From: Lomentospora prolificans
Taxonomy: Eukaryota; Ascomycota; Sordariomycetes; Microascales; Microascaceae
Assembly (NCBI GenBank): GCA_029532625.1
Contig: JARFXM010000009.1
Span: 1,612,001-1,676,000 of the forward strand
Direction of reading: 5' to 3'
Length of the DNA: 64,000 nt
The position numbers were made by a program, and so were the translations under genes. The notes beneath the pieces are model-generated. The model did no database searches. It saw nothing but the letters and a program-made list of their open reading frames with translations, and was not told the DNA's origin. Position 1 is the stretch's first letter. Each line of letters begins with the position of its first letter. Positions 48,636-59,900 of the stretch are shown here, one piece after another.

Positions 48636-50527
48636 ATGCTTGACGTGGTAGATTTCATTTCTGAGAGGGGAGGCGATCCCGAGAAGATCAGAGAATCGCA
48701 ACGCCGTCGGTTTGCAGATGTCGAGATCGTGGATGAGGTGATTGCTCTATGGGAGGATCACCGACGGGTACGAGCTAACATCCTTCTATTCACATAATCA
48801 GCTTGATCTTCTGACCCTCACTCTGCCATATTAGACGCTTTACGATGCGACTCAAGTCGGTTCGAAGATCAATGAAGTCCAGAAACAGATCGGAGCCCGA
48901 AAGAAGGTTGGATCCAGCACCTAAAGTTCGCTCTGGACATCCACTTGCATTCTCACGCTGACTATCATTCCATAGGCAAAGGAAGATGCGTCCGAACTTC
49001 TCGAGCGGAAGATAGCGCTTGATAAAGAGAAGAAAGCCCTGATCGATTCTGCGAGTGAGAAGGAGGCCATTCTCAAGTCGAAGGTTTCCTCCATTGGGTA
49101 CTACGCACAAGCAATCTAGGGGCTTTCAACCGGGACTAATTTCAAATAGGAATATTGTACACAATTCCGTTCCCGTGAGCAGCAACGAGGTACGGGCGTT
49201 GCGATTTTCCATCTTGCAAGAAATCCTCATGCTAACAAGGCGAACGCCACTGGAATTTAGGACGATAACGAGGTGCAGAAAACCTGGGCACCTGAAGGTG
49301 TGACGGTTGAGAAGAGAAAATGTCTCTCGCACCATGAAGTCCTCCTTCGCCTTGACGGGTATGACCAGGATAGAGGTGTCAAAGTTGCAGGTCATCGAGG
49401 TTATTTTCTACGCCAATGGGGAGTTTTCCTGTAAGTGTTGGCGGAGATGGTGACGCAGGAGAATGGAGCTGACCTTATATATTCGCTTTAGTAACCAGGC
49501 TTTAATTAACTACGGCCTTGAGTTCCTAGCCCAACACTCATACATCCCACTCCAAACACCGCAAATGATGCTGAAAAAGTATATGGGCAAGACTGCACAG
49601 CTTTCCCAATTCGATGATGAGCTTTACAAAGTACTTGATGGCGAGCCCCAGAACGACAAGTATCTTATCGCGACTTCGGAACAGCCTATCTCAGCATTCC
49701 ACGCGGACGAGTGGCTCGTGAATAATGACGTCCCTATCAAGTAGGCTACGTCCTATCCACTTTGCCTTTGGAAGCAATGGAACAACCCACCTTATCTAAC
49801 AAATTCATAGGTATGCCGGATACAGCACCTGCTACCGTAGAGAAGCAGGCTCTCACGGTAGGGATGCCTGGGGGATCTATCGGGTTCACGAATTCACTAA
49901 GGTAGGCTCTGAAGAGAAGTGATTTGCTCTGCTCAAATGCTTACGGCCTATGGTGCAGGTGGAGCAGTTCCAGTTGACCGACCCAGAGAAGTCATGGGAG
50001 GCTTTTGACGAGATGATGGCAGTTTCAGAACAATTTTATCAATCTCTAGGGCTTCCCTATCGGGTAGTCTCTATCGTGTCAGGTGCTCTAAACAACGCCG
50101 CCGCAAAGAAGCTCGACCTAGAAGCGTGGTTCCCGTTCCAAGGCGAGTACAAGGAACTTGTCTCGTGCTCTAACTGTACCGACTATCAGAGCAGGGCGCT
50201 AGAAATTCGGTTCGGAGCCAAAAGCCAAACCGACGTAAAGAAGAAGTACGTTCACTGCTTAAATGCAACGCTCTGCGCAACCACGAGAACCCTTTGTTGC
50301 CTCTTGGAGAACTTCCAGACCGAGGATGTAAGTAACAATCGGCCCTTTGCTGTATTGAACATGGTCCTAACAGTCCCTTCACTCTACAGGGTTTCCGGGT
50401 TCCCGAGCCTCTAAGGAAATATCTTCCCGGGTCCCCCGATTTTATTGAGTTTTCAAAAGAGCTGCCTAAAGAGTCGACTTCCCAGAAAGCTGCGACCATA
50501 AACTTGAAAAAGAAGGGCTTGAACTAG
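48636..50527 (+). CDS. SES1: Cytosolic seryl-tRNA synthetase
   Basis: A class II synthetase that charges tRNA-Ser with serine in the cytosol. Exons 48636-48767, 48835-48906, 48976-49097, 49150-49189, 49261-49430, 49492-49740, 49811-49901, 49959-50327 and 50390-50527 (1383 nt, 460 aa, normal length). The start [15 protein letters not shown] and the N-terminal helical hairpin (about residues 30-110, rich in Lys and Glu) bind the long arm of tRNA-Ser. The active site shows T-S-E-Q-P (serine pocket), motif 2 [11 protein letters not shown] and motif 3 [10 protein letters not shown]. There is no targeting peptide, so it is the cytosolic form. Nine exons are typical of this gene in intron-rich ascomycetes. 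Confidence 0.96.
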
Positions 50528-50967
50528 ATTAGCTTGTCGCGAGAGTGTATGGTCACTGCGGGTGGTTTGTGAGGAATGGACGATGTTCCCCGCCACCCTA
50601 ACGAGCGTAGATATAGGCAGTACCATGCGTTAAACAATAGTCTTAGTCTGCCTTTCGGTCATCTTGCTAGTGTCTATGTAGCATTGACGTTAACAAGCAC
50701 CACCATGAGCTTGGCATTCCAACCCTCGGCCCTCCTACGGCTTCATCATGGAGCGACGAAGAGCCAGGCGTGTGGACTAGGACAAAACGTTCATATATGT
50801 GTTGAAGGGCACAAATCCAAATTTTGCGTGGGCGGCGAGGTTGGGCCTGGTTATTTTTAAAGGCGCAGAGAACGGGGGTTCCAAAAACTCTTCCGGCTGT
50901 GGTGGCTGACTATCCCCGATTTTGTCACCCCTCTGATCATCTTGCAATCTTGACGCTGCCTGCTCCA
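50528..50967. other. Intergenic region SerRS / C78 peptidase
   Basis: 440 bp. The frame upstream of the peptidase ATG stays open back to 50824 but lacks family resemblance. No RNA gene was seen. If the peptidase has an N-terminal zinc finger exon, I could not find it here. Confidence 0.45.
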
Positions 50968-52383
50968 ATGTCGGGTCCAACCCAGAGAATCGTAGAGCAA
51001 AAAGACGAGCTGGATGCTACTCAACATCCAGAAACTGCAGATGGGTCTAGGTTTATACGGCTCCTTCGACTCCTCAAGTCGCACAACTCTGGAGCCTCTA
51101 ACATCCCTTCAACCAAGGCGAGAACAAACTTAGGCCCCATCCCAGCGCAGCCGAACGAAGGTAGCAGGACAATTACCGTTGGTAGTGTTAAGAGATTGGG
51201 GGTTTGTATATTATTCCGGGGCCCGCGCAGTGGACCGCATGGCTGATTTCACACAAAGATCAAGGAACTGGGCTTCTATGCCTACGAGAAACGTATGCCA
51301 CCTTGGCTCGAGTCGCTCCTTCGCACCCGGGAAGCAACGTCGAAAAAAGGTAGAGCTCACTTGCACCGCTTTTACCACCATGGTCTTAGTCAAGTCTATC
51401 TAATTCGCAGAGGAACGGAAACATGACAGGAGTGGTGATGGATTTACGACAATGCCTTCTCGGAAACAAAAACACTGAATACGCCTATCTATGCCACCAC
51501 CATACCCAGCAGGTTTTCAAGCTGAAGCGTGAAGGTACCCCACCCCCATACTTTAATCACCGAGATATCTTCACGGATCGCGAAGGAGGGTTTGTGCTAA
51601 ATATAGGGAAGGTCAGTTCTGCGGCTACAGGAACATCCAGATGTTAGTCTCTTACATCAACTCATCACGCCCACCCGAGTCTCGGTGTTTTGGTGATAAA
51701 CTGCCATCGATTTTCACTATACAGGATTGCGTCGAGGCAGCGTGGGATAAGGGAATCCGAGCCGAAGGCCGTATCCAAACTGGCGGCATCAAAGGGACCA
51801 GAAAATTTATCGGTACGCCAGAGGTAGGCAAGCCCTTGAGCTCCCGGTCATTCCTGGTGGGCTCACCGCTACGCAGGTTGAGGCTGTTCTTACCAGCCTT
51901 GGTGTCCCGTAGGTATTTTCAGCCTTGTGTACTCGGTATCACGACTAGCTCACTGGATGTTTAGCCATAACGTTCATATTTTTCGGGGCTCAGGTGGCCA
52001 AAATGCGCACGAGAGCGTATTCCAAGCCCTGCTCGAATATTTTGAGAGGAATACGACAGAGTCCTCGGATAAGGTGCGATGCACCGGGCTCCCCCCACTG
52101 TATCTCCAGACACCTAGTGCGTTTCTATCTCACTCGAGTAAACGAGCGTCAATAACATGTGTTCCTAGGCCATTCGATGACGATAGTCGGGATCGAAAAG
52201 CTGAACCAAGGTGATTTCAACGTCCTAGTATTTGACCCCAAATATCATGACACAGAAAAATGGAATCACGCTATGGAACAAGCTTTGCTTGGCGGAGAAG
52301 TCGAAGAGTTTCTCCGAACCTATCGTAGAGGAACAACTGACTTGCGGAAGTATACAGAATTTGAAATTCTCGAGTGCGCCTAA
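50968..52383 (+). CDS. C78-family peptidase (UfSP/ZUFSP-like), one-base excess in exon 2
   Basis: A papain-like cysteine protease family acting on ubiquitin or Ufm1 conjugates. Exons inferred: 50968-51201, 51259-51349, 51411-51534, 51612-51823, 51877-51908, 51965-52116 and 52169-52383. Features: E-L-G-F-Y-A-Y-E-K-R-M-P-P-W-L early; the nucleophile in G-Q-F-C-G-Y-R-N-I-Q-M; G-G-I-x-G-T-R-K-F-I-G-T-P-E. The distal catalytic block is H-S-M-T-I-V-G with V-F-D-P. The exon sum is 1060 nt (3n+1). All junctions keep phase except exon 2/exon 3, where an A6 run (51343-51348) would need to be A5. The gene is therefore a fresh frameshift allele or carries an assembly error; otherwise it would encode about 352 aa. 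The N-terminus (about 78 residues, Ser/Thr-rich) shows no zinc finger, unlike animal ZUFSP. It is convergent with HAM1 (197 bp apart). Confidence 0.8.
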
Positions 52384-52580
52384 GTCGTTTATTACCCAAG
52401 TTTTATTCTGGATTTGCGAATCTAACCTGAAGGTATCCTATCTAGGCTGACAGAGGGTTCCTAGGGTAGCGTGGCTAGTGTCGTACTCTGCAGAACACGC
52501 GAGGATGCGATACTTCTAGTGGTTAACTGTTGTAGCCAAGCAGCTGGCTCTAGGAGGCTGTTGGCATCGCTCGTTAGACA

Positions 52581-53596
52581 TCACCGCCGATGCTCAACGA
52601 TCCACTGCTGAAGTTGCCTTAGCGCCAGGGCTCTATGCGACATCTTGTTCTTCTCAGCGCTTGTCATTTCGGCATATCTACCCGGCCTGTGTAAGCTTAT
52701 GTTCTAGGTCTTAGTAGCAGTTCAAAGGAGAGGAAGCTATACGTTTTGCCATTATGCTCGAAACATGCATCCCAGCCTTAGTCAACAGCAACAGCATTAG
52801 CACCTCTGGACACTAGGACAAAGCTCTAACAGTGATGCTCACCAAACCCCTGCGGTCCCCGTGGCTGTACTATGGTGCCCTAGCTTGGTGTTAACCTGGA
52901 AATATCAAGAGGGAATATTGGCTTTCCGACGATTATCTCGGGTCAAGCCAATGGCCGTGGGATGCATTAGAGCAAATTGACATACTATCGTTCTGCCCTG
53001 AAATAGTCTTGGGTTATGCCCAGGCCCAGGAGAGTAAGCGAAGGTGCAGACTGCCTCGGCAGACTTGTCCGGAAACCCAGCCAGTAGTTTACTTAGGCCT
53101 TCGTTTCCGAGGTCGCGGAGAAACCATTTACTACCGCGCTTGTTAGGGATGTTGGCCCTTTTCAGGATCGCATGCCAAAAGACGGGCTAAAGGCACGTGT
53201 GAAGCGGCATAACGATGAGCAATGTGGTAATATTGTTCAGCTTACATGTAAGGGCCTGGAAGTCCATTCAGGGCCCCGAAGCAAAGGGCGGTGTCCTCGA
53301 CCAGCACCGGCCCATTCAGCTAGCCGAATTGTGAGCGCTTTTCCAGATCCCAGGCCATGAACAGTGTACATCAGACATAACTTAGACAATGGTCGGATAC
53401 GTACAAGATCTGCCGCTTTTCGGCATTTGGCGATAGCAATCTCTTCAATCGAGCCTTGGATTTCCTCTATGTCGAGCTCCTTATTGTCGACACGGACGGC
53501 TGGCTCGAGGATCTCCTTTACCTCACGAAGCTTATTGGCATTTCCTGTGATGAAATTGACCACAGGGGCCACGGGCAAGGCCTCGGAAACATTCAT
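52581..53596 (-). CDS. HAM1: Inosine triphosphate pyrophosphatase (HAM1/ITPA)
   Basis: A housecleaning enzyme that hydrolyses ITP, dITP and XTP to the monophosphates and keeps non-canonical purines out of nucleic acids. Exons on the minus strand: 53596-53405, 53319-53246, 53130-52986, 52879-52843, 52776-52743 and 52677-52581 (579 nt, 192 aa, normal length). Features: F-I-T-G-N-A-N-K-L near the N-terminus (substrate loop), [17 protein letters not shown] with the metal-binding Glu/Asp, and G-P-Y-I-K-W-F. The C-terminal F-G-W-D-A-C-F and K-M-S-H-R-A motifs follow. The family usually has P after W-D; here it is A. An in-frame ATG 21 codons upstream (53659) is separated from the chosen start by a G9 run. 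A Tc1/mariner remnant begins about 200 bp upstream. Confidence 0.94.
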
Positions 53597-53602
53597 TTCG
53601 TT

Positions 53603-53611
53603 GGGGGGGGG
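53603..53611 (+). repeat. G9 run upstream of the HAM1 start
   Basis: A homopolymer of nine G on the plus strand (C9 on the coding strand) lies between the in-frame upstream ATG (53659) and the chosen HAM1 ATG (53596). Slippage there would affect only a longer N-terminus. Confidence 0.85.
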
Positions 53612-53800
53612 TCGGTCGTCTCTGTCGAAATGGTGTGTCATGACAACATGAGTAAACAAGTATTAAGTCGCTCTCCGCTTGCAGGGGCCACTATCCAGGA
53701 TTTCCCCACTGGTGGGGTGAATGGGAGCCTGGCTGGCCAGCCTGGCTGGATGTTCTAATAGTTGTATGGATCGTTGCTGGTTGTAAGCCAGCCGTGGCTA

Positions 53801-55137
53801 CAGTGGGTGGAAAAAAAAAACGAGCCAAATTAGCTTCGCATCAATTTTTCCCCTCAACGCGTTCTTCTTCAACTTTAGCCCTTCTACTTCAAAAATCAAC
53901 CACGCAGGTAAATATAGCTCCTAAAACCCCTAAAAAGCATCACTCACCTCATAAACGAACACTTATTACAGCTTCAGTTTCAATTAGCCAATCCAAGAGC
54001 TATATCACACAGAAATTCAAGATCTCACCTAGGTCAGTGTGGGGCATCGCAAAGCATTATGAACAGCAGATCTCAGCAGCATCTCGACCTAGCCATAGCC
54101 ACCCTTCAAAGCTCACTGAATATAATAAAAGGCATATACTTCGAATCATTAAAAGGGACCCTTTCATTACCTGCAAAGAGCTTAAGGAACAGTATACGCT
54201 TTCCTACCATGTACGCACAGTAACTAACTACCTTCACGTAGAGGGTATTATGCATAAGAGGGCACTACAGCAGCCTAAATTATCTAATAAAGCTACTACA
54301 GAACAGCTTACATAGTACCTTAAGCATCGTGATAAGCCATTTAAATAGTGGAAGCGCGTTATCTTCTCAGATAAGACTACAATTGCACGTAGTGATAGGG
54401 AACAGCAGAAGTGGGTGTTCTACCGATAGGTAGGTCTAACTTTATATATATATAACTTTATAGCTAACTAATATTAGGGCGAGAGACTACACCAGAAGAA
54501 TATCCAGCCAAAGACGAAGCCAACACGACATTCGCAGATATTCTAGAGTACATTCTCATAGTGTAATCGAAGTGCGTTGATCGACCTCCATAGTAGCCCT
54601 GACTCCAGGCGCGGCGGCGTTAATGGGGCCGTTATACTCAACACACTACAAGTTACACTACCATCAATATGCGAGCCTAGAAGCATTTTCATCCAAGATA
54701 ATACCTCTACGCATACAGCTAATATAGTACAAGATTAGCTACGTGAGTGGGCTGAAGAGAATAGGGTTATCTTGCTGAAATAGCCTACATATTCACCTGA
54801 TTTAAACCCTATTAAGAACCTCTAGAAGTTACTAAAAGAGCATATTTACAAGCATTATCCAAACCTTTCTGAGATGCCAAAGAACGAGCATGCATTGGAT
54901 TGCCTTCGGAGCGCTGCTTATAAGGTCTAAGAAGACTTTAAGGAAGACCTACTTCATCGACTATTAGAGGGCATGCCAAGGCGACTTAAAGCATATATTA
55001 AGGCACAGGGGTAGTACACAAAGTATTAACAAGGGTACATTACCTTATATCAAATCCCTAGCTAATAATCTACTAGAAAAACATTTTTTTAGATTTTTAG
55101 AGGTATAATTGTTAGAGTTAAAGGTATTTACTTACTG
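53801..55137 (+). mobile_element. Tc1/mariner-type transposon remnant
   Basis: About 1.34 kb between ends CAGTGGGTGG (53801) and its imperfect inverted partner ending at 55137 (7 of the terminal 10 bases match). TA precedes the left end, and TG stands where TA is expected on the right. Plus-strand translation shows a helix-turn-helix N-terminal half (53900-54310), then the catalytic region: V-I-F-S-D (54358-54372), I-Q-D-N-T-S-T-H-T-A (second Asp at 54697-54699) and S-P-D-L-N-P-I-x-N-L. The third catalytic residue reads Lys instead of Glu. At least six in-frame stops are mostly TAG where CAG or TGG is expected, and the Glu-to-Lys change is TGA-to-TAA in context, all consistent with mild RIP. 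Spacing from the second Asp to the mutated position is 38 residues. Confidence 0.8.
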
Positions 55138-55499
55138 TGCGTTGTGGTCTGGGTGGCTGGGAGAAAAAGGAAGTGGGGTCAGCGGCTCGTTTTTTTTTTC
55201 CATTGACTGTACCACCCATCCATCGTCCTCTATCTTGCTTGGACCCTCCCAACATAACTTCCCTAGAGATATAGATCCTCTATCTGCCCTCTACTTTTTA
55301 TATTCTTCGTTTTTGGTGAGAGGGGAGGACATATATCATTTGAACAATGCACCTCCCGGGAAAGGCAGGTTGAATTCCTGGCCTCCTGTGAAATAGCACC
55401 CCTCCCTCTGTCTCAACCCCAACCCAACCCCACAAAAAAGGAAAAAAAAAAAGGGGTTCTGTTCGAGCCCATACACCCTGCGACGCTCGACACGATTGT
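55138..55499. other. Low-complexity 3' flank of FAP7
   Basis: About 360 bp with CCAACCCCAACCC-type and A11/G4 low-complexity stretches near 55410-55460. No gene was recognised. Confidence 0.5.
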
Positions 55500-56088
55500 T
55501 TAGTCGGAACTGCCTAATAATCCGTGGTCAAGCTTCCACTGTTTTACCCATTGCTCAATGCGCTCGATATTCTCTTCCATTTCCTCGGAAGTGTTGCTTG
55601 TGAGTTCAATGACGATCTCGTCGTCATATGCATCACGCGCCTCCTGAATCAAGACATCCATGAGCTCGGCGTCAAGGTTTTCTTGCAGCTTTGCCTCGGG
55701 ATAATCCCTGGCCGTAAGTCTGTCGTAGAGTGTAGAAGAGTCTACACGAAGGACGACTACGAGATCGATCCAGCTCTTGGGGAAAAGGTCACAGGCATGC
55801 CAATCAATCAGACACCCACCACCTTGAATATCATCCTCAACAGAGTCCAGTAACTAGCGCCGGCAAATTTAGCACACATACAATAGCAAGGTGATGGGAA
55901 CTTACTCTGTCCTCGTCGACTATCCAACAACCGTAAGCTTCGTCCCAGCCCTCGTGGCAGCCCTTATCCTTGACGATTTGATTTACCGACAGATGCCGGA
56001 GACCTGTCTTCTGGGATAAAAGCTCACAGTGGGTTGTTTTACCAACACCAGGTGTGCCCGTGATAATGATGTTGGGGGAACGCCTCAT
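55500..56088 (-). CDS. FAP7: Adenylate kinase-like NTPase FAP7 (AK6/hCINAP)
   Basis: A nuclear P-loop NTPase with adenylate kinase activity, required for final 18S rRNA processing with uS11 (Rps14). Exons on the minus strand: 56088-55906 and 55853-55500 (537 nt, 178 aa). The protein opens M-R-R-S-P-N-I-I-I-T with the Walker A G-T-P-G-V-G-K-T-T at residues 11-19. Next come H-L-S-V-N-Q-I-V-K, a lid-like D-E-A-Y-G-C-W-I-V-D-E-D, D-W-H-A-C-D (the family's nucleotide-binding D-x-H segment) and V-V-L-R-V-D. The tail is acidic. The frame is open upstream beyond the chosen ATG, but the family starts two to five residues before S-P-N. The single intron is GT...AG. Confidence 0.95.
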
Positions 56089-56962
56089 TTCGCCACAATT
56101 TGCGTCCCTTTCTAGACTGATGATAATGTCTTGCAAGGTTTTTAAGAGATGCAACTGGAACGACCGCTCATCCTGGATTAGCCTGAATTCCTTTTTCCCG
56201 TCAATTCCATAGGTCACTTGGCTTTATACAAGTAACCACCCACGCGATGGGGAACTGGGTGCGGTTGCCCCGATACCTACATTGAGGTGCAAGCGGCCTT
56301 TCTGATGAGTTAGGATTGATTTCTTGTTTGGGTGGCGGCATCGGCAGCACGAGATGAGCACTATTTAATATTCTAAATCGGTTGCTCTTGGCCCCAATTT
56401 TTTTTTCAATGCTTTGCTTTGCCCCCCCTTGTGCCTTCCGAGCAGTCGTGTCAGGAACAGTCACAGCGTCACGACTTATGATGTAACCATTGAACATTGA
56501 ACCCGTCCGGAGACCCACCCTCCTGGAAAATTTGCGTCTGTTAAGTAAGATAACACCTCAGCTGCCAGCGTGCTCTTACGTCCACTAATCAGAGGCTACA
56601 TTTGATATAGTGCTGGTGGCTGGCGCTGGGTTGAAACTCGCCATAAACCCTTTGGGCTTCAAAAATATGTTTTTATGGTGGAAGCGCATAACCAAAAGCC
56701 AGGTCGGGTTGTCATGTTTTCATAAAGACAATTGAATAAACGTCAATTACTTGGTAGTCTTACAGGTATGGATGGTATCGAAAAAAAAAGGCATTCGGCC
56801 GTCATGAGGGCCGATGTATCCGCAGCCAGCCAGGCGCTTGCAACTCAACGTGCTCTGGAGAAAACTGTTGCCTACTGCCCGCTGGCCAAATATTTACGTG
56901 AAGAATAGGCAGCTGGCTACAGCATAATTTGTTCACCAAGCGCTGTCCCTGTGGGGAAGAGT
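56089..56962. promoter_or_regulatory. FAP7 upstream region and myosin V 3' flank
   Basis: About 870 bp. It holds the FAP7 promoter and, at its right end, the myosin 3' UTR. The minus-strand 105-codon frame at 56201-56518 has no family resemblance and is not called. Confidence 0.5.
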
Positions 56963-59900
56963 TTACTGCGTGACAGCTACCTCTCCTTCGTCGACTGTGG
57001 ACATAGTCTCCACACCCTGCTCTTCGTACTCTTCGTCTTCCGCCCCGTAGTCGAGCCGTTCCTGCTGCGCGAGTGCCTGCGCCGACACGATCTCTGCCAG
57101 GCGCTTGAGCCTAGGGGTTTGCAGCCCTATGCGCAACATGTGTTAATAACAACATAGAGAGGAAAGGGAAGGGGGGCAATCCTACAGGATGGTGTATACG
57201 TCTCGAGGGCAGTAATCACTCGGGGCTCAGCGATCTCATACGGGCCGCTATCCTCTAGGTCAACGGCTGGGAGGAGCAGCGTATCGTTCTTCTCCGATAC
57301 TTTCGACGCCACAGCCTTCATGATTTCCCCGTTGATAGGCTGCTCATAGTCTGCAACCAAGTATTGGTTCAGAAGCTTCTGGATCTGATTCGGGGAGAGC
57401 CTGGAGAAGTCCGGAAGGTTAGAAATGATCACATTACGGCGATGAGTAAGCGTGAAGCGGAAGTATTTCAGGAAAGGAGAGGGAGGTGCTCACATCCAGC
57501 AGATATCCTGTATGATCTCGATATCATTCAGAGTAGCCTTCTTTAGCTGCAAAAGCTTTGTCGCTTGCTATAGTAGCCGCGAGATGATTAGTTCTCGGTT
57601 CGGTTATGGAAGAAGAAAAGGGACGCTGTTCGGAATATCGGGGTTTTCAGCATACCATAAGATGCTCCAGCTGCAGTGTACCAGCAGGCATGTCATGGCT
57701 CTTGCACCATTCCTCGATACGGGTAATGTTGTAATTAATTTGTAAACCGCGCTTCCAAGAGAGGAAGTTTCGTCGCATTAGAAGGTCGTTGAAAGCCGTG
57801 ACACCGACAAGGTGGAGCAGCTCCGTGATTGTCTGGGTGATGATGGAATCCTCAAGGTAGTACGCCTTCATGGCCCGGAATACTCCGTTGAGGAGACTGA
57901 GAAGGTTGTCCATGTTGTAGGCGGGGGTCGAGTTAGACTGCAGAAGCTTACCCAAAAATCTATTGCTCTCGTTCGTCACGAAGCCCGGAAGAGACTGCGA
58001 TTCAATAATGGCGGGAATGATCATTTTCTGAAGCTTCTTCTTGAGAACCTTCATCCACGTATGGTATATGTTGAACTCTAGGCTCTCGAGGTCATGCTTC
58101 ACAATGTCGAGCAGACGATCATACTCGAAGTTATCCGTCTTTTGCGCTTCATACCAATCCTCTGCAAGGAATACGAACGAAAGCATTTCGTGGACATTGG
58201 ATAGCCAGAATGCACCGGGGCTGATGGCTTCCTCGCCATCGTGCTGCATCACCTCTTGCTGGATAGACTGCATGACATTCGCGAGGAACCGTTCGGATTC
58301 TTTGACGAAGCCGTTGTTCCACATTTCTGATGTGACAAGGTTGATTAAGTATGACGGGAACAGCACCTCCTTGTCTGATGGCGGGGGGATGGTGTTGGGA
58401 GATGGGATTTTAAGGTTGCGAATCAGACCCATGGTCACTTCTTCATTCAAGCCTTCCTCGTCTGCAAGGAGAGTCTCAAGCTCGAGTTCGATGTTGTCAA
58501 CCCCAGGGATAAAGGATGCGCCGGGTAAATTTTGGCCGCGGGTACCAGACGCGACAGCCATCGACACAGGACGAGGGTTGTAGGCTGCGCTGAATCGATC
58601 GACCTCCCGGGGTTCTGCGCCTGCACTCCTACGCTTGGGAGTTTTAGACGAGACAAAGTTGATCAGTCCACTGGCGGCAGTGGGGCCGTTGCTAACTCCG
58701 TTGGTGATTTCGCCGTTCGCTGCAGGCGCACGCTTCGCCATCTCAAGCTGCTCTCGCAACTCCACCAATTGCTGCCTAAGCGACAGTTTTTCATCTTCGA
58801 TGTGTAGTCGCTCTTCACGGACTTGATCTAATTCAATATTGGCCGCTCGCAACGATTGCCTGAGGGTCCTCTCCTCTTCTTGAAGCCGCTTGATGTTGGA
58901 GGTAGATTCTTCGAAATTCTGCTGAAGCTTCTTCATTTCATCCTCCATGGCTTGCAAGCGCGCAACCGCGATGCCAGCTTGGTTCGCCTCCGCCTGCAAT
59001 TCTTTGGAACGGGCCTCAAGAGCATTGTGGCGCGCCTTCCAAGATTTGAGTTGGCCTTCATAACTATCTACTTGTGCGAGGAGGGTCTTGTTTTGCGTTT
59101 TCATGGAGCCGAGGGTTTGAGTGAGTTCAACGACCTTGTTCTCAAGCTTGTACGAGATTTGCTTGAGATCCCGCGCTTCTTCCCTCATCTTCTTATATTC
59201 GCGACGCGTGGTTCTGCCTCGCCAGAAGCTTTGAATGAGGATAACCTTCTTCCTATAATGGCTCCACGCCCGCATCTGTCGCCTAGAACGCCATACACGC
59301 TGGATGATTAGTGCCGCGTTTCCGATGCGAGTTTCCAAAATCTCCTTTCTTCGAAGGTAGCCCTTCGCAGCAGCTTGAGCAAGGACAACGTTGTTTCTGA
59401 TACGGAGGAACTCTTTGCGTTGCTTCTGACCTCTCCAAACACGCTGGATAGTAGTGGCGGCCTTGACTGTTCTCAGCTCCTGCGCTCGACTCCTGGCAGC
59501 GCTGGCCCTGGCTAGAGATTGGCAGCGAATAATCGACTCACGAGCCCACAGGTATCGCCGTCGATAGTATTTCGCCTTCAGGTTCTTCTGAATAAGAATC
59601 GCACATTCATTGAGACGGTTGGTGCGCAGATTCTCCAAGAAAGCGAGCATACCGGCTCGGAAGAAAATCTTCGTCAAACCCAGCTGGTATTTATCGGAGC
59701 CTTGGCCAGAGCTTGTACCCAGGGCTTTCGTTAGGATTGCGTTGGCCATCTCCCTAATCTCCGCAGTCCATTGAGCTGAAGGTACCAACATATAGTAACG
59801 CAAGGCGAACTCTTCATAGGTCCATCGAGTTGGGTAGCCTGCGCAACTGATGCGAACCGTTTCGAGCACACCACATGCGCGCAGCTGGCTGAGGACCATA

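Noticed and set aside
51824..51876. A second frameshift in the C78 peptidase
   Set aside because: At first the frame seemed to shift after G-T-P-E, but a 53-nt GT...CAG intron (51824-51876) joins P-E to V-E-A-V-L-T-S-L-G-V-P in phase, so no lesion is needed.
56201..56518. 105-codon minus-strand frame upstream of FAP7
   Set aside because: No domain, not conserved-looking, in the presumed FAP7 promoter.
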